The position numbers and the translations under genes are program-made. Of a DNA stretch of 64,000 nucleotides, positions 52,292 through 61,693 are shown piece after piece. Location: contig JACKDE010000003.1 of NCBI GenBank assembly GCA_020633675.1, forward strand, positions 310,001 through 374,000. Reading direction: 5' to 3'. Positions within the stretch are counted from its first letter, which is position 1. Every line of letters begins with the position of its first letter. Under the pieces are notes generated by a model. That model saw only the letters and a program-made list of their open reading frames with translations, ran no database searches and was not told the origin of the DNA. This DNA comes from Deferribacteres bacterium. Lineage in GTDB: Bacteria > Zhuqueibacterota > Zhuqueibacteria > Zhuqueibacterales > Geothermadaptataceae.

Positions 52292-52469
52292 GCTGTTCCT
52301 GTTTGTGGAATGTTTTTGTTCTGAAAGCAGTTATTGTTGTCAGGTCGTGCTCAGCAAAATGTTTAAAATAAAGCCCAGCACGACCCGATGCAAGGATTGA
52401 ATTCCCGAAGCCGCCATATGGTAAAGCAGAACAAGGGAATACATTTTATGCCAAACAGGGAGCACACAA

Positions 52470-53873
52470 TTGCAGTTAAATATTATCAACGCATGCAGCA
52501 AATCCATAACGCGAAAATGTAAACGCGTCACCTGGCAGCATTTTCTCCTTTCTGCAGCACTATCGATTTCACCATACGACAATGCTCTTGCCCAAAATCA
52601 GCCAGCCGAAGACCTTCAACACATGCTGGCGCTCTTCGATAGTGATCCACAAAAACAGAGACAAGCGCTGCTTTATTTAACCGACCGGGATGATCGCACA
52701 CTAATTCAGCCACTGATCGACGCCTTTTATTTTCGCGAGATGCCAAAGGAATGGGACTGGGCAGTTGGCCAGCTCAGCGGCAAAAGCTTTGGCCGGGACT
52801 GGTCGCGCTGGATGGAATGGCTTGGGCAGCAAGCCTTGCCCTTGCATCGGGACTACCCGATGTTCAAGCAGGCACTGTTCGGTACCATCGATCCATCTTT
52901 CCGGCAGTTTCTGCATCCGGGTCACCCAAGCGAGATTCGAATAGACGAAATTGTTTGGGGTGGCGTCAAAAAAGATGGCATTCCATCTCTTGATCACCCC
53001 GACATGATCGCCGCCAATCAAGCAGAATGGCTGAAAAAAGATGAAGACGTTTTTGGATTAGCTGTGAATGGTGTTTATCACGCCTATCCACTGCGCATTC
53101 TCGATTGGCACGAGATGCTTAACATCGACTTTGACGGAGTGCCGATTACCTTGACTTATTGCACTTTGTGCGGTGCGGCGATTCCGTACGAGCGGCAAAT
53201 TGGCGATACCACTTTTACTTTTGGCTCATCCGGTTTGCTCTACCGCAGCAACAAATTGATGTATGATCGCCAAACGCATTCGCTATGGTCGAGCATGCGA
53301 GGCGTGCCGGTGGTCGGCAAGCTGGTTGGCCAGGGAATCGAGCTCAAGCGCCACTATGTGGTGCGCACGACATGGCAAAGATGGCGTGCACAGCACCCTG
53401 AAACACTGGTCCTGAATATTGAAACGGGATTTCCGCTCGATTACCAAAAATCCATGTACGAGGACTATTTTAAAAGCAGCAAAACCATGTTTCCGGTTGC
53501 CTGGCGAGACAAAGCGCTGAAATCCAAGGACTGGGTTTACGGTGTGATTCTGAACGGTCAGCCAAAAGCATACGCCGTCAAAAAGCTGCAAAAAAAATCA
53601 CTCTTCCACGATCAATTGGCTGGCACTCAACTGGTTGTTGTAGCCGATCAGAGCGAACTGGCTGTGCGCTTTTACAAAAGCGCAGACGTCACATTTGTCG
53701 AGCGCCCGACGGCTTCCGAGCTCACAGACCAAACGGGTGCGCGCTGGCGCATGCACGAGCATCAACTTGTACGTGAACAGGACGGCTTTACACTGCCGCG
53801 CCTGCCGGGGCACCTGTCGTATTGGTTTGGCTGGTATGCTTTTTTTCCGAAAACTGAAGTGTGGAAGGATTAA
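52470..53873 (+). CDS. DUF3179 domain protein, probably exported
   Basis: A 467-residue protein with an N-terminal hydrophobic stretch (QHFLLSAALSISPYDNALAQ), which may be a signal peptide. An alpha-helical HEAT-like region (LALFDSDPQKQRQALLYLTDRDDRTLIQPLIDAFYF) is followed by DUF3179: GIPSLDHPDMIAANQA, GVYHAYPLRILDWHEMLNID, ITLTYCTLCGAAIPYER, TFGSSGLLYRSNKLMYDRQTHSLWS and LDYQKSMYEDYFKSS. The conserved CTLCG pair and histidines suggest metal binding. Function is unknown. TTG 52470 is the likely start, preceded by CAGGGAG. Confidence 0.75.
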   Translation: MQLNIINACSKSITRKCKRVTWQHFLLSAALSISPYDNALAQNQPAEDLQHMLALFDSDPQKQRQALLYLTDRDDRTLIQPLIDAFYFREMPKEWDWAVGQLSGKSFGRDWSRWMEWLGQQALPLHRDYPMFKQALFGTIDPSFRQFLHPGHPSEIRIDEIVWGGVKKDGIPSLDHPDMIAANQAEWLKKDEDVFGLAVNGVYHAYPLRILDWHEMLNIDFDGVPITLTYCTLCGAAIPYERQIGDTTFTFGSSGLLYRSNKLMYDRQTHSLWSSMRGVPVVGKLVGQGIELKRHYVVRTTWQRWRAQHPETLVLNIETGFPLDYQKSMYEDYFKSSKTMFPVAWRDKALKSKDWVYGVILNGQPKAYAVKKLQKKSLFHDQLAGTQLVVVADQSELAVRFYKSADVTFVERPTASELTDQTGARWRMHEHQLVREQDGFTLPRLPGHLSYWFGWYAFFPKTEVWKD

Positions 53874-54018
53874 TTGGTGCGCAAAGCTTGCATTCCGAAA
53901 AAAAAATATTATCATTGCATTTGCTTGTTTGCATTATTGTGCTACAGGAGAGCCCGAACGAAAATCGCATCTAATTCGATCGATACCAATCTTCAAAATC
54001 ATCAGGAGGAATGCATTC

Positions 54019-54837
54019 GTGGAACTTCTCATTTTTCGCCACATGTGGGGCATTGATCAGCCCTGGCAGCCTGTTTATCCACAGATCAAAGCGCTCAAAT
54101 ACGATGGCATTGAAGTTGCGCTGTCGCTGATCGAAAACAAGGGCGAATTTTTTGAGACGCTTCAGGAAAATCAGTTTCGGCTTATCCCGATGATTTTCAC
54201 CGAAGGTCAGTCAGTTGATGAGCATATCGACTCTTTTAAGAAGCAAGTCGATGCGGCCGTTGATTTCAAGCCGATGCAGATCACCTGTCACAGTGGTCGC
54301 GATGCCTTCAGCGAATCGGATAGCATGCGATTTTTCACCGAAGTGACGAAATTCGAGGCAGACCACGATGTGGCTGTTGCGCACGAGACACATCGTGGCC
54401 GCATCATGTACAATCCCTGGATCACCGCAAAGCTACTCGATCGGTTCAGCGAATTGAAGCTGTGCTGCGATTTCAGCCATTGGGTCTGCGTGTGTGAGCG
54501 CTTGATCGATGATCAGATCGACATCATTCGGCAATGTGCCGAGCGGACAACCCACCTGCATGCGCGTATCGGCTACGGCGAAGGCCCGCAGGTTCCGGAT
54601 CCGCGCGCTCCCGAGTACCGAAATGAACTGGTAGCGCATGAACGCTGGTGGGATATCGTTTGGGAGGCGCAGAAAGAAAAAGGTGTACATTTTTCAACGT
54701 TAACGCCTGAGTTTGGCCCTCCGCCCTACTTGCATACACTTGCGCATACCAATACGCCGGTCGCCAATTTATGGGATGTCTGCAATTGGGTTTCTGATCG
54801 CCAGCGCAAACGCTTTGCCGAATCCCAATCCGCATAA
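54019..54837 (+). CDS. TIM-barrel sugar isomerase/epimerase-like protein
   Basis: A 272-residue protein of the AP-endonuclease-2 superfamily. Metal-site residues are suggested by YDGIEVALSLIEN, MQITCHSGRDAF, VAVAHETHRGRIMYNP, LKLCCDFSHWVCV, HLHARIGYGEGP and VHFSTLTPEFGPPPYLHT. The start is GTG 54019, preceded by CAGGAGGAA; the frame extends upstream over a non-coding stretch. It opens the plus-strand sugar-utilisation region that runs to the window end. Confidence 0.75.
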   Translation: MELLIFRHMWGIDQPWQPVYPQIKALKYDGIEVALSLIENKGEFFETLQENQFRLIPMIFTEGQSVDEHIDSFKKQVDAAVDFKPMQITCHSGRDAFSESDSMRFFTEVTKFEADHDVAVAHETHRGRIMYNPWITAKLLDRFSELKLCCDFSHWVCVCERLIDDQIDIIRQCAERTTHLHARIGYGEGPQVPDPRAPEYRNELVAHERWWDIVWEAQKEKGVHFSTLTPEFGPPPYLHTLAHTNTPVANLWDVCNWVSDRQRKRFAESQSA

Positions 54838-54990
54838 CTTTGTCCCAATCCACCATTTTAAGTGATCGTGTATTTTTAATCCGGTTGCCACGAAACGATG
54901 ACACTATCATGCAATTCACGATTCGTCACAATGATCCTGCTCGCTGCGTTGTCGCAAGGGATTACAACAAATTTTAAAGGACTCGCCCAC

Positions 54991-55689
54991 ATGCCTGAAA
55001 ATCGCGTTGGCGCGGCTTCTGAGCTACCGGAATACGCCGCTAAAAAAATCGACTCCCCCCTTGCTCTTTCCGGCAAGCTGGATGATCCACGTTGGCAAAA
55101 GGCCGTTGCAGTGAAGCTAAATGATGCTGTCACCGGCGAGCCCGGCCGCTTCCAAACCGAAGTGCGCGTGCTTTATGATAGCACCTATTTGTATGTCGGT
55201 TTTCGCTGTGAAGATGACTATGTCTGGGGCACGGTCACCGATCGTGATGGCCCGATTTGGGACGAAGAATGTGTGGAAGTTTTTATCAACCCGGCCAATG
55301 TCGCCCATCAATACTATGAAATCAACCTGAGTCCAAACAATGTTTTATTCGATGCCTGCGTGCTGAACCGACGCACCGCCGGCAAGCCAACTGAGACGTT
55401 TCAACCCCTGATGGACTACCATGTTCAGGGCATCCAGACTGCCGTCCATGTCGATGGCGAATTGGGAGAACGAGGCAAGGCTTCAGGCTGGACTGCCGAA
55501 TACGCGATTCCGTTTGCCGAACTGGTCGGTGCAGCAAACGTTCCACCGCAGCCCAATGATGTCTGGCGCATCAACTTTTATCGCATCGATTCGCCTGAAC
55601 GCGGCCAACGCGAATCGTATGCGTGGGGCACGACAGGCACCACGGCCTTTCACTTGCCCTGGAAATTTGGAATTTTGCATTTTGAATAG
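54991..55689 (+). CDS. CBM9-like carbohydrate-binding domain protein
   Basis: A 232-residue single beta-sandwich of the family 9 carbohydrate-binding or DOMON-related type: DSPLALSGKLDDPRWQKAVAV, VRVLYDSTYLYVGFRCEDDYVWG, GPIWDEECVEVFINPANV, YYEINLSPNNVLFDACV and WTAEYAIPFAELVGA. Many homologues are secreted, but the start chosen by AAAGGA (54991) gives no signal; a start at 54898 or 54931 would add a hydrophobic stretch (MILLAALSQGITTNF). Localisation is therefore open. It follows the TIM-barrel gene. Confidence 0.75.
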   Translation: MPENRVGAASELPEYAAKKIDSPLALSGKLDDPRWQKAVAVKLNDAVTGEPGRFQTEVRVLYDSTYLYVGFRCEDDYVWGTVTDRDGPIWDEECVEVFINPANVAHQYYEINLSPNNVLFDACVLNRRTAGKPTETFQPLMDYHVQGIQTAVHVDGELGERGKASGWTAEYAIPFAELVGAANVPPQPNDVWRINFYRIDSPERGQRESYAWGTTGTTAFHLPWKFGILHFE

Positions 55690-55730
55690 AAAAATGAGCA
55701 GAAACTACCGCTAACTTCACGAGTGAATTT

Positions 55731-55799
55731 CACGCAAAGGCACCAGGTTGCAATGGCTTCGCGAAGTCAGATTCTTTGATTTTTTGTGCATTTGCGTAG
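55731..55799. repeat. Short inverted repeat upstream of galT
   Basis: ACGCAAAGGCACCA at about 55731 and, inverted near 55786-55799, ACGCAAATGCACAA form imperfect arms. They resemble 'cacgcaaag' intergenic repeats of other environmental genomes. Function unknown. Confidence 0.3.
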
Positions 55800-55862
55800 A
55801 GTCTATTGCCCACAGATGACGATCTGGTTGAATAAATCTCCTGCTTTTGAACGGACAAAAAC

Positions 55863-56897
55863 ATGCAACAGAAAATCGATGTTCGGGGGCACTGGGAACA
55901 GCGTTGGCACCCGCTGAGACAGGAGTGGATTGTTTACGCGGCGCATCGCAATGCCCGGCCCTGGCTTGGATTGACCGAAGAACATCAATCGAATACGCCC
56001 GCCTATGATCCAGAATGTTATTTGTGTCCGCGCAACAAACGCCATAATGGCAAAATCAATCCTGACTATAAGGATACCTTTATATTTGATAATGACCATC
56101 CTGTTGTCGGTGATGGTGCACCGGATGTTTCGATTTCAGATGATCCGCTTTTTCGCAAACGGCGGGCCAGTGGCATTGCCCGTGTAGTCTGCTATGATCC
56201 GCGCCACAATATCACGCTGACCGATATGTCCTTCCCGGAAGCGACCGCTGTGTTTTTGGCCTTGCGCACACAAATGCAGGAGTTCCGGCAAAACCCGGAA
56301 ATCCAGTTCGTGCTGATTTTTGAGAACAAAGGCGAGATTGTCGGCACATCAAACCAGCACCCACACTGTCAGATTTACGCGACCAACTTCACCTTTAAAA
56401 ATATCGAACAGGAGTTAGCCGCTTCGGAGGCCTATCGCCATGACCATCGTGGCAATATTTTCCAGTCCATTCTGGATTTTGAACAGAAAGACGGTGCACG
56501 CATTATCGCTGAAAACGAACACGCGATCGCATTTGTGCCATTTTTTGCACAATATGCCTACGAAGTCTGGATATTTCCGAAAAAACGCCATGCTACTTTA
56601 GCCACGCAAAGCGACGAAGAACTGGCAGGATTGGTCGCGGCCTATCAGCAGGTCACGCGGCGCTACGACCGTCTTTTCAATATGCCGTTTCCATATGTGA
56701 TGCCTTTTTATCAGGCGCCTGTGGATGACAGGAATTATGGTGATTACCACATGCATCTGGTTTTGCTTCCACCCTTGCGTCAGCCCGGCATTAAAAAATT
56801 TCTGGCTGGCCCGGAAATCGGCGGCGGCAATTTTATGGCTGATACCATACCGGAGGAAAAGGCTGCCGAATTGCAAAAAATTATTTTGGAAGATTAG
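55863..56897 (+). CDS. galT: Galactose-1-phosphate uridylyltransferase-like
   Basis: A 344-residue HIT-superfamily nucleotidyltransferase exchanging UMP between UDP-glucose and a sugar-1-phosphate. WHPLRQEWIVYAAHRNARPW, the zinc pair in ECYLCPRNKR, the active-site SNQHPHCQIY (HPH, nucleophilic His) and AYEVWIFPKKRHATLA are all present, followed by MHLVLLPPLR near the end. It is followed by a GHMP sugar kinase, so kinase plus transferase form a Leloir-type pair. The kinase is more like L-arabinokinase than galactokinase, so the true sugar may not be galactose. Confidence 0.88.
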   Translation: MQQKIDVRGHWEQRWHPLRQEWIVYAAHRNARPWLGLTEEHQSNTPAYDPECYLCPRNKRHNGKINPDYKDTFIFDNDHPVVGDGAPDVSISDDPLFRKRRASGIARVVCYDPRHNITLTDMSFPEATAVFLALRTQMQEFRQNPEIQFVLIFENKGEIVGTSNQHPHCQIYATNFTFKNIEQELAASEAYRHDHRGNIFQSILDFEQKDGARIIAENEHAIAFVPFFAQYAYEVWIFPKKRHATLATQSDEELAGLVAAYQQVTRRYDRLFNMPFPYVMPFYQAPVDDRNYGDYHMHLVLLPPLRQPGIKKFLAGPEIGGGNFMADTIPEEKAAELQKIILED

Positions 56898-57082
56898 ATA
56901 AGTGCCGCACACTCGGTTCTGTTAAAGCCATGCTTTCGGCTTGATTTGTCGAAGGCCACCGAATGCGAAGCTTGCTCAACAAAGCAAAATGAAAAATTTT
57001 AAACAACACCACATCGGGCGCTGCACCTTGCCGAATTTTAAATAAAGCTGCGTTCTGCCACTTTCGACCCGCATCATCTCAA

Positions 57083-58498
57083 ATGACTGATCCATCAACC
57101 CAAAACGAAACAATTATGGACAAAGACAGATTTTTTGGAACCGGAAGGGAAATTTGGCAGGCTAGCGCTCCGGGTCGGCTCGATGTGATGGGGGGCATTG
57201 CAGACTATTCCGGCTCGCTGGTCCTGGAAATGCCCATCCACGAAGCCACACACGTACACTTTGCTCTCCGCGACGATGGTATTTTCCGATTTCACAGCGC
57301 CATTGCCACTCAGCATGACTGGCAACCGACTATCGAAATCGCGTTGCCACCATTGCTCGATAGCAATGGCAAGCCTGATTATAATGCAGCGCAGACGGTA
57401 CTGCAGCAGCAAAAGAATGCGCGTTGGGCAGGCTATGTGCTTGGCTGCGCATTGGTGTTAATGCGAGAAAAACAGGCTGTTCTCAAAGGCGGAGATTTTT
57501 TTGTCGAATCGAAGGTGCCGCCTGGAAAAGGCGTTTCTGCCTCCGCAGCGCTGGAAGTCGCTACCATGACTGCGCTGACCAAAGCGCTGCAAATGGACAT
57601 GAGGAACACCGAATTGCCAGAGTTGTGTCAAAAAGCCGAAAATTTGGTGGTTGGCGCTCCCTGTGGATTAATGGACCAACTCACATGCTATTTGGGCAAG
57701 CAGAACCATCTTTTGCCAATTTTATGTCAACCAGCCGACTTGCACCCGCCACAGAAATTGCCGCCAGATGTGCATTTCGTCGGTATCGATTCCGGCGTCA
57801 AGCATGAAGTGAGCGGCAAGCAGTATACAAAAACCCGCACAGCAGCATTTATGGGCTACTCGATCATAGCAGAACTCGAAGGCATGAGCATTGAAGACTT
57901 GCAGCAGGCACGAGAGACTGGCGATCGATCTGCCCTGCCCTATCGTGGTTATTTGGCCAATATTTTGACATCGGATTATGAATTGAACTACCGAGAGCAC
58001 ATGCCCAAACACCTGCCCGGCCGTTTGTTTTTACAAAAGTTACAGACCACAATCGATGCGATCACTGAAATTGATCCGGACGAGATTTACGCGGTGCGCG
58101 CCTGTGCCGAGCACCCCATTTATGAAAATAGCGATGTCTCGCTGTTTAGCAGACGCCTGGAAGCGCTGCATGAAATTCGCGAGATTGAAGCCCGGCGCGA
58201 GCTGCTGGTTCTGGCAGGCGGACTGATGTACGAATCGCACAAGCGCTATTCCGAAAGCGGCCTCGGCCATCCAGTCACCGACCAACTTGTTAAGCAGGCA
58301 AAGGATACCGGGCCGGCCGCCGGAATATATGGCGCACGCATTACTGGCGGCGGCTGTGGCGGTACGGTTTGTCTGCTCTGCGACGGCCAAAAAGGCGTGG
58401 ATTCTGCTGTAAAACTGGCCGATGAGATGGCGCGAAAATATGGCCACAAGCCGATGGTTTTCCACGGCAGCAGTGATGGTGCATTGCATCGCCAATAA
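57083..58498 (+). CDS. GHMP sugar kinase, L-arabinokinase/galactokinase-like
   Basis: A 471-residue kinase forming a sugar-1-phosphate. Motif 1, APGRLDVMGGIADYSGSLVLEMPI, matches plant L-arabinokinase (where GALK has GRTNLIGEHTDY). The ATP loop is SKVPPGKGVSASAALEVAT and motif 3 is ITGGGCGGTVCLL. The central part has CGLMDQLTCYLG with the catalytic Asp. Two starts are possible, ATG 57083 and ATG 57116; neither has a clear ribosome site. It is 185 nt after galT. Phosphorylation of arabinose or galactose is inferred, and the region upstream has no recognisable feature. Confidence 0.82.
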   Translation: MTDPSTQNETIMDKDRFFGTGREIWQASAPGRLDVMGGIADYSGSLVLEMPIHEATHVHFALRDDGIFRFHSAIATQHDWQPTIEIALPPLLDSNGKPDYNAAQTVLQQQKNARWAGYVLGCALVLMREKQAVLKGGDFFVESKVPPGKGVSASAALEVATMTALTKALQMDMRNTELPELCQKAENLVVGAPCGLMDQLTCYLGKQNHLLPILCQPADLHPPQKLPPDVHFVGIDSGVKHEVSGKQYTKTRTAAFMGYSIIAELEGMSIEDLQQARETGDRSALPYRGYLANILTSDYELNYREHMPKHLPGRLFLQKLQTTIDAITEIDPDEIYAVRACAEHPIYENSDVSLFSRRLEALHEIREIEARRELLVLAGGLMYESHKRYSESGLGHPVTDQLVKQAKDTGPAAGIYGARITGGGCGGTVCLLCDGQKGVDSAVKLADEMARKYGHKPMVFHGSSDGALHRQ

Positions 58499-58721
58499 TC
58501 GGTATCTTGCGCATTTTGAGATATTTTGTGAAGAATTGGCGGCTTTGCCTTCTCTGCAAATCTGAGTTCAATTTTCAGGCAAATTTGCATGAGAAAGCGG
58601 CAGTTTTTACTTCGCGCAATGCAAACAAAACGTCCGCTTTTTCGACAAAGAATTTTTAGCGAAATTTTGAAAATTTTGTTAATTCCTCAATCGAAAATTC
58701 AACCCATATTTCGGAGATTCC

Positions 58722-59522
58722 ATGAATACGAATGTCACACAAGAACAAATAGATGCCTACCAACGCGACGGCTATGTCATTCTGCCTGATTTTTTATCGG
58801 AAGTCGAAGTAGATGAAATTCTCGCCGCAGTGGAAGAAAGTGTTGCGCAAATGGGAAAACAAAAAGTTGCTGGCGGCAACAAAGATTTGGTGGAAGGCGA
58901 ATCGTATTACGACCGCGTTTTTTTGCAGCGTCTCAACTTGTGGAAGCTAAACGATACGATCAAAAAATATTTTCTCGGCCCTAAAATGGGTGAAATGCTG
59001 TGTAAATTAGCCGGTATCGACGGCATCCGCGTTTGGCACGACCAAACCCTGCAAAAGCAGCCCTGGGGTAATCCCACTGCCTGGCATCTTGACAATCCAT
59101 ACTGGTCATTTCATTCTAAGAATGCATTGTCAATCTGGATTGCGCTGGATGAAGCGACTGTGCAGAATGGCTGTCTTTACTATTTGCCCGGCACACACAA
59201 AACCGCTTCATACGATAACGTAGATATTCGCGAGGATATTGCATCCCTATTTGATGTGTACCCACAATGGAAAAAAATCGAACCGGCTGTTGCGGCCATG
59301 AAGCGTGGCTGGGCAGGGGTGCACAATGGCCTCACAGCACACGGCGCCGGCCCGAACATGACCCCCTTTCCGCGTCGGGCGATGACTTGTGCCTACATGC
59401 CGGAAGGCGAGCACTTTAACGGCCAGCAAAACATCCTGCCAAAAGACTATTTCGACACTTTGAAAATCGGAGATGAACTGAACAGCGAGGAACACAATCC
59501 GCTCATCTGGTCGTCGAAGTAA
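58722..59522 (+). CDS. Phytanoyl-CoA dioxygenase (PhyH) family protein, copy 1
   Basis: A 266-residue Fe(II)/2-oxoglutarate-dependent oxygenase. The facial triad is His122 and Asp124 in TAWHLDNPYWSF, with a distal histidine in GVHNGLTAHGAGPN; an Arg that would bind 2-oxoglutarate is in PRRAMTCAYMP. DGYVILPDFLSEVEVD is the usual N-terminal helix. The substrate is unknown; bacterial members hydroxylate small molecules, including ectoine and modified sugars. It starts MNTNVTQEQIDAYQRDG. A second, divergent PhyH follows. Confidence 0.85.
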   Translation: MNTNVTQEQIDAYQRDGYVILPDFLSEVEVDEILAAVEESVAQMGKQKVAGGNKDLVEGESYYDRVFLQRLNLWKLNDTIKKYFLGPKMGEMLCKLAGIDGIRVWHDQTLQKQPWGNPTAWHLDNPYWSFHSKNALSIWIALDEATVQNGCLYYLPGTHKTASYDNVDIREDIASLFDVYPQWKKIEPAVAAMKRGWAGVHNGLTAHGAGPNMTPFPRRAMTCAYMPEGEHFNGQQNILPKDYFDTLKIGDELNSEEHNPLIWSSK

Positions 59523-59538
59523 ATCTCTGTCCAGCGCC

Positions 59539-59574
59539 ACCGCCAAATTCTATCCAGGAAGAGTTTGGCGGTGT
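59539..59574 (+). terminator. Hairpin after the first PhyH gene
   Basis: CACCGCCAAA - 16 nt - TTTGGCGGTG forms a 10-bp stem 17 nt beyond the stop. No T run follows, so termination strength is uncertain. It separates the two PhyH genes. Confidence 0.5.
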
Positions 59575-59728
59575 GCATGGCGAAATAAGAGCTTCAAGAT
59601 CGTCATGTAAAAATACAAAAACTATTTTCGATTGGATTGGAATTCTACCATAATTTTCTTAACTCCGTTGGATCATGCCGCATTCCACTACTAATAAATC
59701 AGGTCACCCACCTAACACAGAGGGTTCG

Positions 59729-60604
59729 ATGTCTGTAACACCATCTGCTTTTTCCAAAAATCCGACCAAGCCAAATTCCCAAACCGTTGTCGAAGAAAAA
59801 TATATCAGTCAAATACGCGCTGATGGCTATACCATTGTGCGCGGTCTGTTCTCAACGCACGAAGTTGAGCAATTTCTTGAACACTTCATGGCATTGCGAG
59901 CGAGCGGCGCGCTTCCGGATGATTGGTCCGGCATCGAAGCAGGCGAAAACGATCCGCTCAAAAAATTTCCACGGATGATTCACATGCATCGTTGGGATCA
60001 ATTGAGTCTTGATTGGCTGCTCGATCCGCGCATCGCAGCCCATTTGGAAGCTTTTTTGAAGGAGAAACCGTTGGCTGTGCAGACCATGCTTTACTTCAAG
60101 CCACCGGGTGCCCGTGGCCAGGCACTGCACCAGGATCAATACTTTTTGCGGGTGCAGCCTGGAAATTGCATGGCAGCGTGGCTGGCGCTGGATGCCTGCG
60201 ATGAGGAAAATGGCTGCATGCAAATTGTGCCGAGAACACATGATCTGCCATTGCTGTGCGCCGAGCAAGCCAACACCGAAGAAAGCTTCACGGGCATTAC
60301 CGTAGCTTTGCCTGAAAATGCGGAAACTATACCGATGGTTATGCAACCGGGAGATGTGCTCTTTTTTAACGGCATGGTCATCCATGGCAGCTTTCCGAAC
60401 ATCAGCAGCAACCGCTTTCGCAGGTCGCTTATCGGCCACTATATTTCAGCAGATGCGACTAAAGTTGCAGATTACTACCACCCGGTCCTGAGCATGGATG
60501 GCATCGAAGTACAGCTTGCGGACAGTCCTGAGGGCGGGCCATGTGGCGTATGGGTTGATCATGCAGGTCGCCCCGTGATCGAGCCGGGTACACATCGTGT
60601 GTGA
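59729..60604 (+). CDS. Phytanoyl-CoA dioxygenase (PhyH) family protein, copy 2
   Basis: A 291-residue Fe(II)/2-oxoglutarate oxygenase: ADGYTIVRGLFSTHEVEQFLEHF, the HxD pair in GQALHQDQYFLRV (His134, Asp136), DEENGCMQIVPRTHDLPLL, and a distal His in FFNGMVIHGSFPNISSNRFRRSLIGHYI with the 2-oxoglutarate Arg. It differs strongly from the neighbouring PhyH, so it is not a recent duplication. AGAGGG precedes ATG 59729. The C-terminal segment (GGPCGVWVDHAGRPVIEPG) is characteristic of a sugar-region PhyH subgroup, but I cannot name its substrate. Confidence 0.85.
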   Translation: MSVTPSAFSKNPTKPNSQTVVEEKYISQIRADGYTIVRGLFSTHEVEQFLEHFMALRASGALPDDWSGIEAGENDPLKKFPRMIHMHRWDQLSLDWLLDPRIAAHLEAFLKEKPLAVQTMLYFKPPGARGQALHQDQYFLRVQPGNCMAAWLALDACDEENGCMQIVPRTHDLPLLCAEQANTEESFTGITVALPENAETIPMVMQPGDVLFFNGMVIHGSFPNISSNRFRRSLIGHYISADATKVADYYHPVLSMDGIEVQLADSPEGGPCGVWVDHAGRPVIEPGTHRV

Positions 60605-60829
60605 GCGCTGCCAAGACAAGAAACATTTGGCAGGATAAGCGAGATCAACAGGATTGTATAGCGCTTCTTGATAATTCCAGCACATTCTTCAATTGAAGAT
60701 CAAAAGCTCGAACTTAAAATATGCAAACCCTGAAACTTCTTTTGATATATGATGAAAATTTATTTTCAGGTTAACAGTCCAATCCAATGAATCCCATAAA
60801 TCCTGTCGAATGAAAAAAAATGGCGAAAT
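60605..60829. other. 225-nt gap with repeat-like words
   Basis: Contains TTGGCAGGATAA, ATCAACAGGATT and, near 60800, an inverted CATAAATCCTGTCG. These are related to the dispersed repeat at 27894-27970. No reading frame with a ribosome site is visible. Confidence 0.35.
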
Positions 60830-61693
60830 ATGACAACTGAATGCGCCTATCAAATTAGCAATATCCTGGGAGAGGGGCCAGTCTGGTGCCCGCTGGAACA
60901 AGCACTGTATTGGGTTGATATCGACGGCTTTTTGCTGCAAAGATGGCATCCCGAATCCGAAGACTACCAAAGCTGGCCAATGCCGACTCATATCGGCTGT
61001 TTCGCTTTGCGCGAAGGCGGCGGTGGCATTGTCGCTTTGCGTACAGGTTTTGCAAGTATCGATTTCGATGGCGGCACGCTCACACCTCTGTTCGACCCGG
61101 AGGCAGATCAGCCGGACATGCGCTTTAATGACGGCAAATGTGATCGCAAGGGACGCTTTTGGGCCGGTACCCAGGAGGATGGTCTGAGAGCCGCACGTGG
61201 CTCGCTGTACAGGTTTTCCGCCAACCACAACTGCCAAAAAATGCGCGGCGAGGTGATCTGCTCCAATGGTATTGGCTGGAGCCCGGACAACCGCACCATG
61301 TACTACACCGATTCGATGAAATACGAAATTTACGCCTATGATTTTGATCCCGAAAGTGGCGAAATCGAGAACGAACGCATTTTTGCAAAAGACATCGATT
61401 GCATCCCTGATGGCCTGACAGTCGATGCCGAAGGCTGCGTGTGGAGCGCTAAATGGGATGGCTGGAAGGTTGTGCGTTACACGCCGGACGGCAAAGTCGA
61501 CAGCGAAATTACCATGCCTGTTCAGCGACCTACCAGCTGCATGTTTGGCGGTCCTGACCTCAATTTGCTGTATGTCACCTCCGCCAGCATTGGACTGAGT
61601 GAAAATGATTTGCAGAATGGGCCGCTGGCCGGCAGCGTTTTCGTCATTGAAACCGATACCAAAGGGCTGCCGGAACCGCGTTTTGCCGGATAA
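60830..61693 (+). CDS. SMP-30/gluconolactonase-family lactonase
   Basis: A 287-residue six-bladed propeller with a metal-dependent lactonase site: LGEGPVWCPLEQALYWVDI (Glu ligand), MRFNDGKCDRKGRFWAGTQ (Asn and Asp), CSNGIGWSPDNRTMYYTDS and IPDGLTVDAEGCVWSAKWDGW. It hydrolyses aldono- or aldaro-lactones. The next gene, a uronate-dehydrogenase-like SDR, begins directly after the stop (TAAATG), so the lactone it opens is probably that enzyme's product. Confidence 0.9.
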   Translation: MTTECAYQISNILGEGPVWCPLEQALYWVDIDGFLLQRWHPESEDYQSWPMPTHIGCFALREGGGGIVALRTGFASIDFDGGTLTPLFDPEADQPDMRFNDGKCDRKGRFWAGTQEDGLRAARGSLYRFSANHNCQKMRGEVICSNGIGWSPDNRTMYYTDSMKYEIYAYDFDPESGEIENERIFAKDIDCIPDGLTVDAEGCVWSAKWDGWKVVRYTPDGKVDSEITMPVQRPTSCMFGGPDLNLLYVTSASIGLSENDLQNGPLAGSVFVIETDTKGLPEPRFAG

